Assembly: GCA_949316235.1 (NCBI GenBank)
Contig: OX438748.1
Span: 4,839,001-4,903,000 of the forward strand
DNA: 64,000 nt
Direction: 5' to 3'
Source of the DNA: Oegoconia quadripuncta
Lineage: Eukaryota > Arthropoda > Insecta > Lepidoptera > Autostichidae
The position numbers were made by a program, and so were the translations under genes. This document shows, piece after piece, positions 11,096 to 22,267 of this stretch. How positions within the stretch are numbered: the stretch's first letter is position 1; each line of letters opens with the position of its first letter. The notes beneath the pieces are model-generated. The model was not told the DNA's origin. It did not search any database and saw only the letters and a list, made by a program, of their open reading frames with translations.

Positions 11096-11343
11096 TAAAT
11101 AAACATCCTTAGACATACACAGCGCCATCTAGTTCCACAGTAAGCAACTATAGGCTTGTGTTGCGGATACCAGATGGTTGATATACTACACAAATATATT
11201 TTTTTGTAAATAAATACTTATTATAAATGAAAACATCAATAACTCGGGTACAAGAAACATATGCCCCTAGCGGGATACGAACCCGCAACCTTTTGGTATA
11301 ATGGTCACAGTTGCTAACCACTACACCAAACAGGTAGTCAATG
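11096..11343 (-). repeat. SINE-B, near full length
   Basis: Same order of motifs as 10062-10325, with GGGATACGAACCCGCAACC for the B-box complement and CCAAACAGGTAGTC at the head end. Confidence 0.8.
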
Positions 11344-11380
11344 TTTATATATTATTTATGTATTCTTATCCGTTATCTAG

Positions 11381-11445
11381 TATCCATAGTACAAGCATTG
11401 CTTAGTTTGGACTAGATGATTGGTGTAAGTGTCCGAAATATTTAT
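11381..11445 (+). repeat. SINE-B tail fragment
   Basis: ATCTAGTATCCATAGTACAAGC, TTGCTTAGTTTGGACTAGATG and GTGTAAGTGTCC follow the tail order. Confidence 0.55.
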
Positions 11446-11780
11446 TATTATTAAATAGCGAATGCGACTGCGCCATAAATGCTTCCATAGCAACGGACCA
11501 CAGTTGCCACCGCTCTTCGTTTAGTAAATTGAGACCAAACATTGCTAATGGTTTTCATTAGCAACTTCAGTGGTGCATTTTCTTTTTAAAAGAAATGAAT
11601 AATTAAAAATGTGATGGGCTGCCACTATGGACGCTCGGTGTCCTCCTGAGCCAGCCGGCACCAGCAAAATTACTAGTATTCTTTAGTAGATTGTGACCAA
11701 TAATGTAAAACCACTGGAAATTTTCTTTTTAAAATTAACGAATTTAAAATTTGGTTGGTATCTAAATCTATATAAATCTC

Positions 11781-11969
11781 TAAATATCTAAATCTGCCGC
11801 CAAACAGCAATGTTAATAGCATTGTTGTGTTCCGGTTGTCAGAGATAAGATAGCCAGTTCCCTAAATAAGATGGGATTTCCGGGTCAGAACGCTACCACC
11901 TTCGGCCTCATCTTCACTTAACATCAGGTGTGATTGAGGTCAAGTGCTAATCCGTTGTGGATAAAAAGA
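11781..11969 (+). repeat. SINE-A, 5'-truncated
   Basis: Starts at ATCTAAATCTGCCGCCAAAC and runs to GTTGTGGATAAAAAG through the conserved TTCCGGTTGTCAGAGATAAG and CATCAGGTGTGATTGAGG blocks. Bases 11446-11780 before it hold no recognised feature. Confidence 0.75.
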
Positions 11970-14205
11970 AAACGAATTCTTGTAAATATGATTGACGAAA
12001 TAACCGCCTACCAGCAAATTGTTTTTTTTTTTAATAATAAATAATTTATTTCAATAAACAGCTACAGCGTCATTTTATACAGTTCCATACATCATTTTAT
12101 ACAGATCCATAGTGAAAAAAGAAATCTATTGGATACTTCCTTTAGGAAGTAGGCAAGGTTGGACTGCTGAGCTCTAAACTAGGTAGTAATTACCTGTATC
12201 TTAGAGGTCAGTAGGTTCACCCAAACATAATGATGTTAGTTAAGACAGGTTGTACAGGAATTTTAACGCAGATGACTATCGCCTTGTATCGTCACTCACC
12301 AGATAGACAGGTCCTCGTCTTCTTGGGGTACCACTGATGATGGACTCCACAGGCTGCTGGTAATTGACGCGTCTAGGCAATGCACTAACCCTTCAGTTTT
12401 GGATTTACAGCGAAATTAGATTTTTTTGTAATTTATTTGGGGCGCAGATACAACGAGTGCGCAGGAGTAGTTGGAACGGTAACCGACTTCAAAAAAGGAG
12501 GATATTCTGTATTCGGGGCGTATTTTTTAGCACGGATATTGTGCTCGATACAATGCGTTTTTGTTACAGGGTTTTAAAAATAAAAAAAGCGGATATAGGC
12601 AATTTGTGCTAACAATTACAAATGAATAAAATAAAGGTACGGAACTCAAGTGTATCACATCACTTTCGTACTATGTTGTTTCCTTAACGATTTGTGTTAG
12701 CTTATATATACGGTTTTATAGCATTATTTACGGTTTTAGTCAGCAGGCAGTCATTTCTGCATTAAGTAGGTAATTGAAAACGCAATGGAAACTTTTAGTA
12801 ACCATCAAAATAGCGTTGTAGTGTTGCCATTATGAAATTGTCCATAATAACGCAATAATGTTCACGGACAGACGGCTAGTGCATTTGGCTGAGTCAAGTA
12901 TGCAACTACATAGATGTGGGACGTACGCCAAAATTTAAACTGTCTATATGTATCGGTGTAAGGGTGTCAAATAATAAAATATAAGTACACCAACAATCCA
13001 AGAACTATTGTATAATTTAAGAATAAACTACTCATTAACAACATTATTGTTATTGTCCTACGTCGGTTTTACTAGAAGATATCTTTTAAGAATAAGCTCG
13101 CCTTTTGTGTAGATAGATTTATTTATTAATAGCTAAGTATCGTTGTTATTGAATTTTTTTGTGTATGCAATAAAGTGTTTTAATAATAATAACATCACTC
13201 TATCCAATTTTATAACTTATAAGTAGTTTCGCTATCCGCGTCTGTTAGTTTTTCCGCCTTGCTATTCTAAATTACAAAATGGAATTTGATATGGTTTTAT
13301 AACTATCTAAAAGTTCTTCAGGAACGTTTAGGTGTATACAAGTTTGTTCCGAGCTTTATGCGGACGTAGCAGCGGGGGAAAGCTAGTCAAATAAATTGAA
13401 AACAACAATCCACTGGGGATTTAAACCACTCCCAAAGCGGGACTTGCATTACTTTTGCCACATTGGCACAAATTGGTGTTCCAATTGAGCCAATGTGCTA
13501 TTGCATACCGTTAGTCATTTTAGAGCTTATTGTAATCAAACTTTACAATAAAAAGCTTTGACTTATTTCAATCAATCAAAGTAACTTATTCGGAACACTT
13601 TTCACATAGGATATACCATATCTATACCAATTTGGAACTATATCCATTGTCAATGTAAACCACAGCACTATTATGAAATCATAAATCGCACTCGGCTTAT
13701 TAACTTGGCAAGTTGGCAACCCTGTTTGTCTGCTTTGTTAATAATAATGTTTTATTTCGCTTTTGGAAATGAAATATGGGCGTAGTGCCACCATTTTGGG
13801 TATATTACGCGCGGTGTTTTTTTATCTTTGTTGATTAAAAACTTCGCGAATGTAAAACATGATTATTACCCAATTTTAAATTTTAAACGCGGATTGTATA
13901 CACAGAGTCATTTACAGTGTGGAAATTTAAATTGGGCTTACACTATCATAATTTATTTATGTTACAGTCACGTCAATAAATATTTAATGGTCTCAAATAA
14001 TTCCGAAGTATGTACATCTGCCTGGTATTTTATTAACTCTTATTTATTTTTAACTCCCGACGAAAAACTACGGATGGTATCTGTTTGATAGCGTAATGTG
14101 TGTGTGTCCATGCAGTCTTTGGCCGGACGTATGCCAATAATATTATACACTAACTTTTTAGATATGTGGAATAAAAAGGTTCGTCATCTGAAGGTTGACT
14201 TAGGT
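11970..14205. other. no gene seen; small LINE-type motifs
   Basis: A GGTAACCGACTTCAAAAAAGG block near 12477-12497 resembles a motif common in lepidopteran LINE 3' regions. 13320-13395 ends in GGGGGAAAGCTAGTC like repeat E. Open frames at 12364-12612 and 13828-14088 look random: no domain, AT-driven composition. Confidence 0.4.
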
Positions 14206-14212
14206 TGAGTTA

Positions 14213-14420
14213 GGTTTTTTTTTTTTTTTTTTCGTTTCAGAATCCCGACCGCGACTCAGAATTGTGGGTGTTGGCGTTAAGCCCGGGGGGGTTTTAGTGG
14301 GTAGGCCAGCTCCTATCATTGGAGCGGGGAGCCCCACATATCCCCGCCGCTGACCCCATCAGCGGCGGGTCGAATGCGTAACTGCATTTCCCCCCCCCGA
14401 AAAAAAAAAAAAAAAAAAGG
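14213..14420 (+). repeat. retroposon 3' end with poly-A
   Basis: A GC-rich block (GCCCGGGGGGGTTTTAGTGG, GGAGCGGGGAGCCCCACA, CCGCCGCTGACCCCATCAGC) ends in C-rich sequence and about 18 A residues, with a poly-T block at its left. GC-rich sequence ending in poly-A inside AT-rich DNA is typical of a 5'-truncated non-LTR element. The family is not recognised. Confidence 0.45.
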
Positions 14421-15004
14421 TTTTTTTCGTTTGATTCTCTCCTCTAGGAGAAGGCAAAGGGATCTAGCCCATAACAGCCATGTCTAATTTATCTTATTTC
14501 TTCAGTTTGTAAGTCAGTCTCAGTCACAACAAGTAATTCGTCGTATACTTAGCGTATACAGAGTCTAGTCACGGTCAAGTCATTCTTCACTAAAGTGGCA
14601 GAATGCTTTACAAAAGATTTTTGCGGCTTCTTGTGGGAACCCGAAAGCTCCGTTACGCACTTTAATTTACACTTCCCTTCACTTGTACACCGTCACTAAC
14701 GTTTGCTGCACAATATTCTGCCATTATTAAGCTTCAAAAGTTAGAGTGCACAAATTATAAGAATTATAAAGAAAAATGCAACTTCACTCGCCGAGTTCCC
14801 GCCAAAAAGCCCACAAATTGTTGATTGACATTCGAGAGAGAGTTTTCTTCTTCCTTGTAATAGGAAAGGCTAAGGAACTAAAGCCATACTGCCTCGTCTT
14901 CAATATACCGGATGAGTTATTTTACCGTAAGGAACAAAGTAGGGCATATTAGGCAAGTGAAATAGATTTTCTATGCAACAGTGTGATGTGTTACTTAGTT
15001 TAGA

Positions 15005-15181
15005 AAGGTTGTGTCAAATTAAAGTATTTCACATAGACTTAGTATATATTGGCGTAAAGTCTATGGTATTTGAAAATTGACGAGCCTTTTCTTTCTGAGA
15101 TGTTTCATTAGAATCGGTTTATTTATTTCGAAAAATTTGGACTTAATAATTTGTATGGAATACTGTGCGGGATAAATCATC
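15005..15181 (+). repeat. MITE M4 right half (piggyBac-like)
   Basis: TTTCATTAGAATCGGTTTAT, AAAAATTTGGACTTAAT, GTATGGAATACTGTGCGGGA and a final GATAAATCATC followed by TTAA match the right half of 48859-49213. The left half was not found. The stretch 14421-15004 is otherwise empty. Confidence 0.5.
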
Positions 15182-15368
15182 TTAACTGGTTAATTATAGT
15201 TGTAATTTGTGATTTGACAAAACGAATTCCGCGATGTTTGCAACAATGTCGGCTCCGTAATTAATCACACAGAGCTATTTTAAATGATTAAGGGTAGCAT
15301 GCTGCTTATGGTTCATTACGTTTATAAATTTCTTTTTTAAAACAGAATAAATCTAAAGAATCGCACTG

Positions 15369-15530
15369 ACCTGCACTCCAGAAGCCTAAACGCTAATTAT
15401 AAATAATACCTAAATAGCTTCAATGGGGGTTGTTTTCCTGAATTCGTGGTTATGAAAAAAGTGGCTATTTTTATAAATAATTTTGAATTCTCTAAAATAA
15501 CCGCAATTAAAGCCATTTATTCGCAGTTTT
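15369..15530. repeat. MITE M3, partial copy
   Basis: CTGCACTCCAGAAGCCTAAACG and TAATTATAAATAATACCTAAAT equal one terminal arm of the MITE at 20063-20253. The opposite arm is lost. Confidence 0.5.
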
Positions 15531-16888
15531 CGCAGACATGAGAGTCATTTCAGAGAACCGCGGATGTAATAGCTTAAATAGGCTACCATTAATCATAATA
15601 TAGATCAGCTCTGTATGAATAAGCACGATGCCATCTGTACAGGCTTTATATTATTGGGAATTTCCCTACAATTTTAGAAGAGGAGTGATTTTTGTTATTT
15701 TAGAGGTCGAAATTACTACTATTTAGTTCTTAATACAGAAATATATTCTCCTCAGTATTTTCCGTTTCCTGACAGAAACGGAAATATTCCCACTACATAG
15801 AGAAGATCGGAACTGCACAATAGAAGAAGACAGGTCACTTGTGAATTTCTGTGTATTTTAAATGGTGAATCTTAAATGTTGTTGAAGTCGAATGAAGTTA
15901 ATGTTTCGGAACACCCGAAAAAACGGGATAATGCTGACCACTCCATTTGGGTTGAAGGTAGTGAATAATGTATTAAACCAAATCAGTTTCTATTACATAA
16001 TAATGATAATACAAACAGGCAAAGACAACATCTGATCAATTTTATAACTTCCATATTTAATCTGGAAATAAAAACGGACCCTGTTTAAGCACGAGTCAAG
16101 CAAAAAACTCTAATTCCAAGAACGAGTCGTTACGTGCCCATATACGAAAAAGTCTCTAATACCCGATGATACCGGTTTAATCCGGTAACGGGCAAATTAC
16201 GTGACATAATCCCTGTTAAGGGAGAAGCAATCAGCATTATGTACAGACAGTGTCGACATCGGAAAGTATCTAATTCTTGGGACTTTGACAATATTTTAAG
16301 TGAAAAGGTAAAGTGTAGGCATCATAAAGAGCTTAAAATATCCTACTGCAGAGTACAGGTCCTGACTCAATACATAATTAATAATCTCGAGGAAACATTG
16401 CAAAGTACAGTCAACGCCATGTGGTTTCCGAAAGAAAACAATAGAATCAACCTATTTCCTTGATATAGTATATTATAAATAAATAAATAAATAAATAATG
16501 TGAGGGTTCTGTCAAGCCAGACATGTAATGCCCAAACAGTTTTTACAATAATAAAATTAATAAATCATTTATTCTCCAGAAAATAAGGTCCAGTTTGTTA
16601 ATATATAATCATGTATAAACATAACTATAGTAAGTAGTAGTAAAAATTGAAAATACAGATTAGTAATCAAATGTCAATTGAACAATTAAAACATACAATT
16701 CTAAATTTATATATTGCAAATTAAAAATTTAATAGTATTATAGAATTTGTGAAATTAAATAAAATAGCAGAATAATGTATTGAGGTTAACAGAGCAGAAA
16801 TTTATTCGTCATATTAAAAATCTTTGTAAAAAGAGTTATTATAGGATCGATAATTAAATAAAATAATAATAATATTTCTTTTGCGTAA
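15531..16888. other. no gene seen
   Basis: AT-rich. A short AAATAAATAAATAAAT tract is near 16479-16496. The 74-codon frame at 16239-16463 shows no domain and no flanking signals. Confidence 0.4.
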
Positions 16889-16945
16889 TAATATACACAC
16901 AGCGCCATTTATTTCCACACTGAGCAACTAAGCTTGTATTATTTA
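16889..16945 (-). repeat. SINE-B tail fragment
   Basis: CACACAGCGCCATTTATTTCC and GAGCAACTAAGCTTGTATT are the complement of the SINE-B tail. Confidence 0.55.
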
Positions 16946-17149
16946 TTATTTAGGCGATAAGGTATGATGAGTCTGGTGTTAGCTGGATTTCAAGTCCAAG
17001 TTAATTGCTTTTGTTTTGTAATAACCATGATATAAGAAAATTTATTTATTTAAAAACAGTAACAAATAAAGAGTTGGAATTTAAATATAAACAACAAATG
17101 TAAAAAATTGGGGCCGCGTGGCAAGTTTCCCAAAACGCAATTTTTTTTT

Positions 17150-17442
17150 TCATGCACAACGGGTTGGTACTTGACCTCAATCACACCTGATGTTAAGTGA
17201 AGATGAGGCCGAAGGTGGTTGCGTACTGACTCGGAAACCCCTCTTATTTGGGGGACTGACTATCTTATTTCTGACAACCGGAACACAACAATGCTATTAA
17301 ATGATGGTAGCTTGCCAGGCGGACATTTAAAATGCCCTACCATCAGCCAAACCGAGTACTAAATATATACCCCGCTGGGGATCCAAACCGCGACCTCCGA
17401 ATCGTAAACCCAATGTTGTTTACATTGAGCCACGGAGGTGGT
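17150..17442 (-). repeat. SINE-A, head to tail
   Basis: On the minus strand: CACCTCCGTGGCTCAATGTA (A box region), GGTCGCGGTTTGGATCCCCA (mutated B box), GTACTCGGTTTGGCTGATGG, GGCATTTTAAATGTCCGCC. A deletion removes the AGCAGCAATG block before the conserved 3' part. Confidence 0.75.
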
Positions 17443-17640
17443 TAAAAGGAAATCAAATATTCTATGTGACGTCATTGGCGTATAAGCAGCGCTGTGATTT
17501 CCCATGAGTTTTGAACGAAATAAGCCTACTCTATGATAGGTATATCATGAGGTATACCTAAACTGATAAGACCTAGTTGAACGACGCCTAATTCCGAAAA
17601 TTCTGAACCTGCAAGCATTTAACCATAACGGTATTCAGTA

Positions 17641-17720
17641 CGCTTCCACCTTCGGCCTCATCTTCACTTAACATCAGGAGTGATTGAGGCCAAGTGCTAA
17701 CCCGTTGTGTATAAAAAAAA
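17641..17720 (+). repeat. SINE-A tail fragment
   Basis: CGCTTCCACCTTCGGCCTCA, TTAACATCAGGAGTGATTGA and GTTGTGTATAAAAAAAA: the last 80 bases of the family. Confidence 0.7.
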
Positions 17721-17849
17721 CCAAAACGGAATGGAGAGAATAGGTTGTTTCTTGTTCTGAGAATATGATACATACACACATTATCACGACGTTTATCCCA
17801 AATGGCGTGGTTAGAAATACCCAAACATTAAAAGTTTATGTAAGTTATC

Positions 17850-17970
17850 GGAGCGGTTGCTCGAAGCCTCGGACGACCAGAAGCCTGGTTTCTAATTAGT
17901 ACAAAGGGTAAGCCTCGCTATTCAACGAGGCAATGCCGCCAGCCTACTCGGGATCCTTCTGGCCGTATTT
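17850..17970 (+). pseudogene. LINE ORF C-terminal remnant
   Basis: Across frames the plus strand gives LGRPEAWFL, RVSLAIQRGNAA and DPSGRI. The LAIQRGNAAS-like core is the same LINE tail motif as at 9340-9603. Very short and frameshifted. Confidence 0.4.
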
Positions 17971-18087
17971 ATCTAATTCATTATTTATTTAGGTAATATG
18001 TAGTTGGTTAAGTTTATTGTGTTATTAGTTATTAGGTAATTATTAAAATTATAAATGATTTAAAAAATTATTACTCCACCTCATTAT

Positions 18088-18160
18088 AAAAGTTTATTAG
18101 CCTATAGTTGCTTACTGTGGAACTAGATGGCGCTGTGTGTATGTCTAAGGATACTTATTT
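18088..18160 (+). repeat. SINE-B tail fragment
   Basis: TTGCTTACTGTGGAACTAGA, TGGCGCTGTGTGTATGTCTA and GGATACTTATTTATTTA equal the end of the family consensus. Confidence 0.7.
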
Positions 18161-18182
18161 ATTTATTTATTACTTAATAAAA

Positions 18183-18625
18183 CAACATCCCCGGTTCACC
18201 TTTCGAAATATATAAATGTACACATGACAGGAGGTGAGCCCATCGCTGATAAAACGTGTAAATCTACAGGGTGTAACGGTTAAGTGTAGTCATATTTTAA
18301 GGGCTTGTTCTACCCATCAATACGAACAACTTTTACTATGGGGGCAACTTCGAAATCGCGAAAAAAAAATCAGCTGTTTCATACATTGCATCGGGAGGTT
18401 ATTGAAATTTTCTATGGAACAGCTCATTTTTTTTTCGCGATTTCGAAGTTGCCCCCATAGTAAAAGTTGTTCGTATTGATGGGTAGAACAAGCCCTTAAA
18501 ATATGACTACACTTAACCGTTACACGGTGTATATGTGTTTTTTGATGGGCAGTCCCTTAGTCGCCTTTTACGATACCGGCGGCTTGGGTCCTCGCTTAAC
18601 GCACGTTAGGTGTCACTGGCTCGGC
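18183..18625 (+). repeat. dispersed repeat D2, split by a MITE
   Basis: AACATCCCCGGTTCACCTTT, GAGGTGAGCCCATC and AAACGTGTAAATCT match 40005-40170 and 43145-43305. The second part (GGGCAGTCCCTTAGTCGCC, TTTTACGATACC) resumes after the MITE at 18267-18529. Confidence 0.5.
18267..18529. mobile_element. Foldback MITE M2, TA-flanked
   Basis: Two arms of about 113 nt (18267-18379 and 18417-18529) are inverted repeats with four mismatches, two near the tips and two near the loop. The ends read CAGGGTGTAACGG and CACCGTGTAACGG inward and are flanked by TA at 18265-18266 and 18530-18531. No coding capacity: an 81-codon frame across it is a by-product. The TA duplication fits Tc1/mariner-type mobilisation. 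It sits inside repeat D2. Confidence 0.85.
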
Positions 18626-19475
18626 AACAAACGGTATGAGCAGACGAGGATTGTTACCTAAAATCAACATTCTTTAGATCAACTTTCACTATATCAACAC
18701 CAATAGGTCAACAGTGTAACAGGTCAACCATTTATTGTATCAATAATTTGTTATATCAATGGTTTATTAGATCAACAGATTATTTTGTCAACAATTAACT
18801 ACATCAACTATTTACGAGTTCAAATAGGTGTCATTAAAGGTAATAATACTTACGTGGCATAGTTAAGTTAATGAACAGATTTCTAAAATGGCGCGATTCG
18901 GTTCTGGCACGACACGTCCACTCTCGCCAGCGATTCTAGTGCTAATGACACGCGCCCCACCACACACATGCAATACGTGAACAATCTATCTCGTCAGAAT
19001 ATGCAACTATCGCTGTATTCGCATGGAATGCATATACTACACTCAGTATACTTACTACTACATTACAAAATATTTTGTTATGTAAAAAAAAAATATTCTA
19101 AGAAAAGTTTATCAAACAGACTGCATAATGAACTTAGCCTGGACTCTTTTTAATCGTACTCCTAAATAAAGCGAATACAATCACATTTACATTCCGTAAG
19201 CGGGTAAGTATTTTATTGCCTTAATTAAAATTTACTCCAAAGGGCAAGGGTGAGGATGCCCAAGTTTTTAAGCCCAAAAGTACCTGTGAGTTAATACATT
19301 TACGAATGGAATTGGAAAGGAAAGCATGCGGATTTATTGTTTACCTACCCATCTTATCAAACGCAACGCAAACAAAGGGGTGTAATGTGTTTGACACACA
19401 AGTGTTATCTATTAAGGTAAACGATAGCGACCAGTTTTCATACAAACTGTAATGGACCTTTTTCGATAGATAGAC
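18626..19475. other. no gene seen
   Basis: 18660-18835 is a run of short degenerate phrases resembling ATCAACA(N)TTTATTA (ATCAACAGATT, TCAACTATTTA, ATCAATGGTTTATTA), an imperfect low-complexity repeat. Nothing coding is supported. Confidence 0.4.
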
Positions 19476-19562
19476 GGTCGATTGGAGTAGTGGATAGTAA
19501 CCCTATCAGTGAAACCAACGGTTGCTGGTTCGAATCCCGCGAGGGGTAAATGAATTATATTT
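19476..19562 (+). repeat. SINE-B variant, head
   Basis: GACGGTCGATTGGAGTAGTGG and GCTGGTTCGAATCCCGCGAG: the same head variant as at 10974-11040, truncated soon after GGGGTAAATG. Confidence 0.6.
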
Positions 19563-19712
19563 ATATTTAAGATTGAAATAGGGGAAGGTTCTTGGCGCAT
19601 GTATGATGAAAATCGGTTAAAAGGGTTTATTATATAGCAGGCCGCAGGACGGAATCAAACCCGCTATTATGAACTTATATTTATTGACTATAAGTATAGT
19701 TAAGAATCAATG

Positions 19713-20000
19713 GCGCTTGGCTTCATGCGAGCCGGGTGGAGACGGAGTGTAGGCTGGTCGCCCGCGGCCAAGGGTCACCTCGGTAGCTGCATTCGGGAAC
19801 CTCGGGACGTTGAAGTTTGGGCGCGACAGGTGGACAGGTGACGCCCACAGCGCATGAGCCACGATGTTGGCTCGTGGGTAATCGTGCCCCGCCAGTAGCC
19901 GACGCAGCGCGAGGTCTGGTCGAGCGTCCTTGGACCCGCGCTACACAGAGCCTGGGGACATACTGTAGCGGCGGATGCCGCCACAATTACATCCAGTAGC
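19713..20000. other. GC-rich patch of unknown origin
   Basis: An abrupt GC-rich block in AT-rich surroundings. Several frames are open for 60-87 codons on both strands (minus 19723-19986, plus 19817-19999), which is what GC-rich DNA gives by chance. No motif was recognised. It could be a LINE coding fragment or an exon of a host gene; I cannot decide. Confidence 0.4.
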
Positions 20001-20062
20001 ACCCTGATTGGGTAAATTAAGATTACGTTTGAAATACAGTATTAATCAAAAATATTGCTCTG

Positions 20063-20253
20063 ATCTGCACTTGAAAAGCCTTACAGTTAATTATAAATAA
20101 TACCTAAATCACTTTAATTACGGCACGTGAATTTAGAAATTGATAAAAACGGTCACTTTAATTATAATCGTTAATTCTGGAAAATAACCTCCAATAAAGC
20201 CATTTAGGTATTATTTACAATTAGCTTTTAGGTTTCTGGAGTGCAGGTATTCT
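20063..20253. mobile_element. MITE M3 with inverted ends
   Basis: The left end CTGCACTTGAAAAGCC...AATTATAAATAATACCTAAAT faces a right end ATTTAGGTATTATTTACAATT...TCTGGAGTGCAG. Arms are about 45 nt with several mismatches. A partial relative is at 15369-15530. Target duplication not resolved. Confidence 0.6.
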
Positions 20254-20257
20254 TTAC

Positions 20258-20468
20258 TAGCTTCCGCCCGCGGCTTCGCCTGCGTGGAATAATTTTATCG
20301 CGGAAATTTATTTATCCCGTAAGAACTACGGTATAAAAAATATCCTATGTTCCAATCCAGGGTATGGTCTATCTGTATACCAAATTTCATTTAAATCTGC
20401 TCATCCGTTTCGTCGTGATTGAGCTACAAACAATCATCCAAACTTTCACGTTTGTATACTAGTTAGAT
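20258..20468 (-). repeat. dispersed repeat E, well preserved
   Basis: ACTAGCTTCCGCCCGCGGCT, CGCCTGCGTGGAAT, AATTTTATCGCGGAAATTTA, TATACCAAATTTCATTTAAA, CATCCGTTTCG and GTGATTGAGCTACAAACAA. It is the reverse complement of the order at 49855-50082. Confidence 0.6.
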
Positions 20469-20597
20469 TTAAAAGGAAATCTTAATTATCCAATGAGGGT
20501 GCTACTGGGTGGAATAAACCCTCTTAAGACGTTTCGAAGATATATTTAATAACATGTTATCAAGCAACATCAGAACAAAACAACAACCAACAACCTT

Positions 20598-20700
20598 ATG
20601 AGAGTGAATAAAGCAAAGAGGTGTGTCAGGAACGTAGCAAGTGGAAGTCTGTGGTCTCTGCCTACCCCCAACGGGAAACAGGCGCTGTCTTTATTGTACG
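20598..20700 (+). pseudogene. RTE-like LINE extreme C-terminus
   Basis: Across one frameshift the plus strand reads RVNKAK, VCQERSKW and SVVSAYPQ, matching the protein tail encoded on the minus strand at 43659-43961 ([17 protein letters not shown]). Confidence 0.55.
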
Positions 20701-20705
20701 ACTAT

Positions 20706-21734
20706 GTATGTAATGTTATCTAGCAATCCTAACAATGCAAAATTCTTCACGAACTGCTCCGAATAGCCCATTCTAATATCATATATCATACCTACCGTAA
20801 CCCCAAAATGGTTCATTCAACTCAAAATATTTATTCTTGTGTAAGCTAATAAACCTTCACGTGGACAATACTCGGAAATTACTCACTGTTCCCAATTGTT
20901 TAAAATTCAATTTCATCGTAGAGAGTGTACGAAATTAACCCCTGTATCAGATTATTATCGACCTTAACACCTTGCAATAAGCGTTACGACTTCATTGTAC
21001 ACGCCCACCTAAAAGACCCCAGTTCAATATCCTATATCCAAGGGCTTTTATGTAATTCTAAATAGCTTTTGTGTGGTTTCTGCACGTAAAAAGAATAGAA
21101 CATACACGTCTCTTCCCGTGTGTGTCATAAAAGGGTCTTTCCACCAAAAAACATATATAGATTTGCACGTTTCAACGGCGATGGGCTGTTTTGTTTTTAT
21201 TTCGTAATGTCAATTGTGGATGTTCTTTCAAGCATTAAACGTTTAATGTTTGGAACACCCAAACACTAATGTTTGGTACATCTCTGACCATCCCCTTTGG
21301 GATGAAGGTCGTTTCAACTTTTCAAATTTATTTATTCAAAATTACTTATTTTACAATAGGTACAGTTTCTCAGCTGAGAACCTCTTTTAAGTAAATTAAT
21401 ACCTGTGCCAGGGGTCCTCGCTCTTCCACAGTGAAAAGTTGTGACGACTATGTACGCAAAAGATATAAAAAATAACTAAACAGATAATATCATAGATAAA
21501 TAGACATGAGTAATTTAGCTTATGTGCGTGTGTGTTGGGGTGTGGGTGTGTGTGTGGGGGGTTTGAGTGGGCGTATATGGTGTATGGTGCAGGTATATGT
21601 ATTTAACACGAGACAGAAGATTTCGACAATAACTTGGTGGAAATGCCTCTGGACTGCCACGCATTGTTAGGTTTAAATCAGACACACAAATAAAGAGCAC
21701 ATAGAAGTGCACTACTTCTATATCTAAGCATTTG
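20706..21734. other. no gene seen; GT-rich tract
   Basis: 21522-21575 is a GT/G-rich low-complexity tract (GTGTGGGTGTGTGTGTGGGG). The rest is AT-rich DNA without a supported feature. Confidence 0.45.
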
Positions 21735-21808
21735 CATGGCTAGTCGTTGCTGGGCGCTGACCCTGAGCAGGCGGGTTGGCAATTGTAGATTTTTTGGGAG
21801 CTTCGCAC
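21735..21808 (+). repeat. older repeat G, left part, interrupted by the errantivirus
   Basis: GGCTAGTCGTTGCTGGGCGC and GGCGGGTTGGCAATTGTAGA resemble 58175-58215. The likely continuation lies beyond the provirus (30181-30235, CTATCATTGGCCTTTTACGA). The last four bases, GCAC, are duplicated at 30177-30180. Confidence 0.45.
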
Positions 21809-22035
21809 TGTTATGCGGTGGACCCCGTTTGGTTTTTAAAAAAAAACTAATTTATTCGACACACCCGTTTATTATAAAAATTCGAGATTGCCTCGGTCTC
21901 AGGACCCGAAATTCTTGGACACGCGCGGTGTAGGTGCTAGGAAAAGACTGCTTGTGACCGCGTGGCGTAAACTAGTTTTATTAGAAGGAAAGTTACGAGT
22001 CAGCATTTTACTCGGTATTAATTATGGGTATAACA
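21809..22035 (-). repeat. 3' LTR of the errantivirus
   Basis: 227 bp, TGTTAT...ATAACA. On the sense strand AATAAA occurs at the complement of 21851-21856 (GAATAAATT) and again nearer the middle (ATAATAAACG). Identical to the 5' LTR except for one T/A difference in the homopolymer near 21836-21846. Confidence 0.95.
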
Positions 22036-22046
22036 CGCCCCCCCTT
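22036..22046 (-). promoter_or_regulatory. polypurine tract
   Basis: On the sense strand AAGGGGGGGCG lies directly before the 3' LTR, the expected site of plus-strand DNA priming. Between it and the env stop are about 220 nt of AT-rich 3' untranslated sequence. Confidence 0.8.
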
Positions 22047-22267
22047 AAACGGAGCTTTATCCTAAATGAGATGAAGCGGAGATGAAAATTAAGATCAGGA
22101 ATTCTCGCGTCACTGAGAAAGAGGCGCATTTACATTGACATGGTAGACATAGCATAATAAAATAATAATTAAAATATTTTTAGAATTTAAGATAATTAGT
22201 AAAATTGTTACATTAAAGATTTAGAATGATCTAGCAGGATACAGTGAAAGAAATAGAAGACATGGCA

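Noticed and set aside
18234..18479. 81-codon frame
   Set aside because: It crosses the foldback MITE and arises from the inverted arms.
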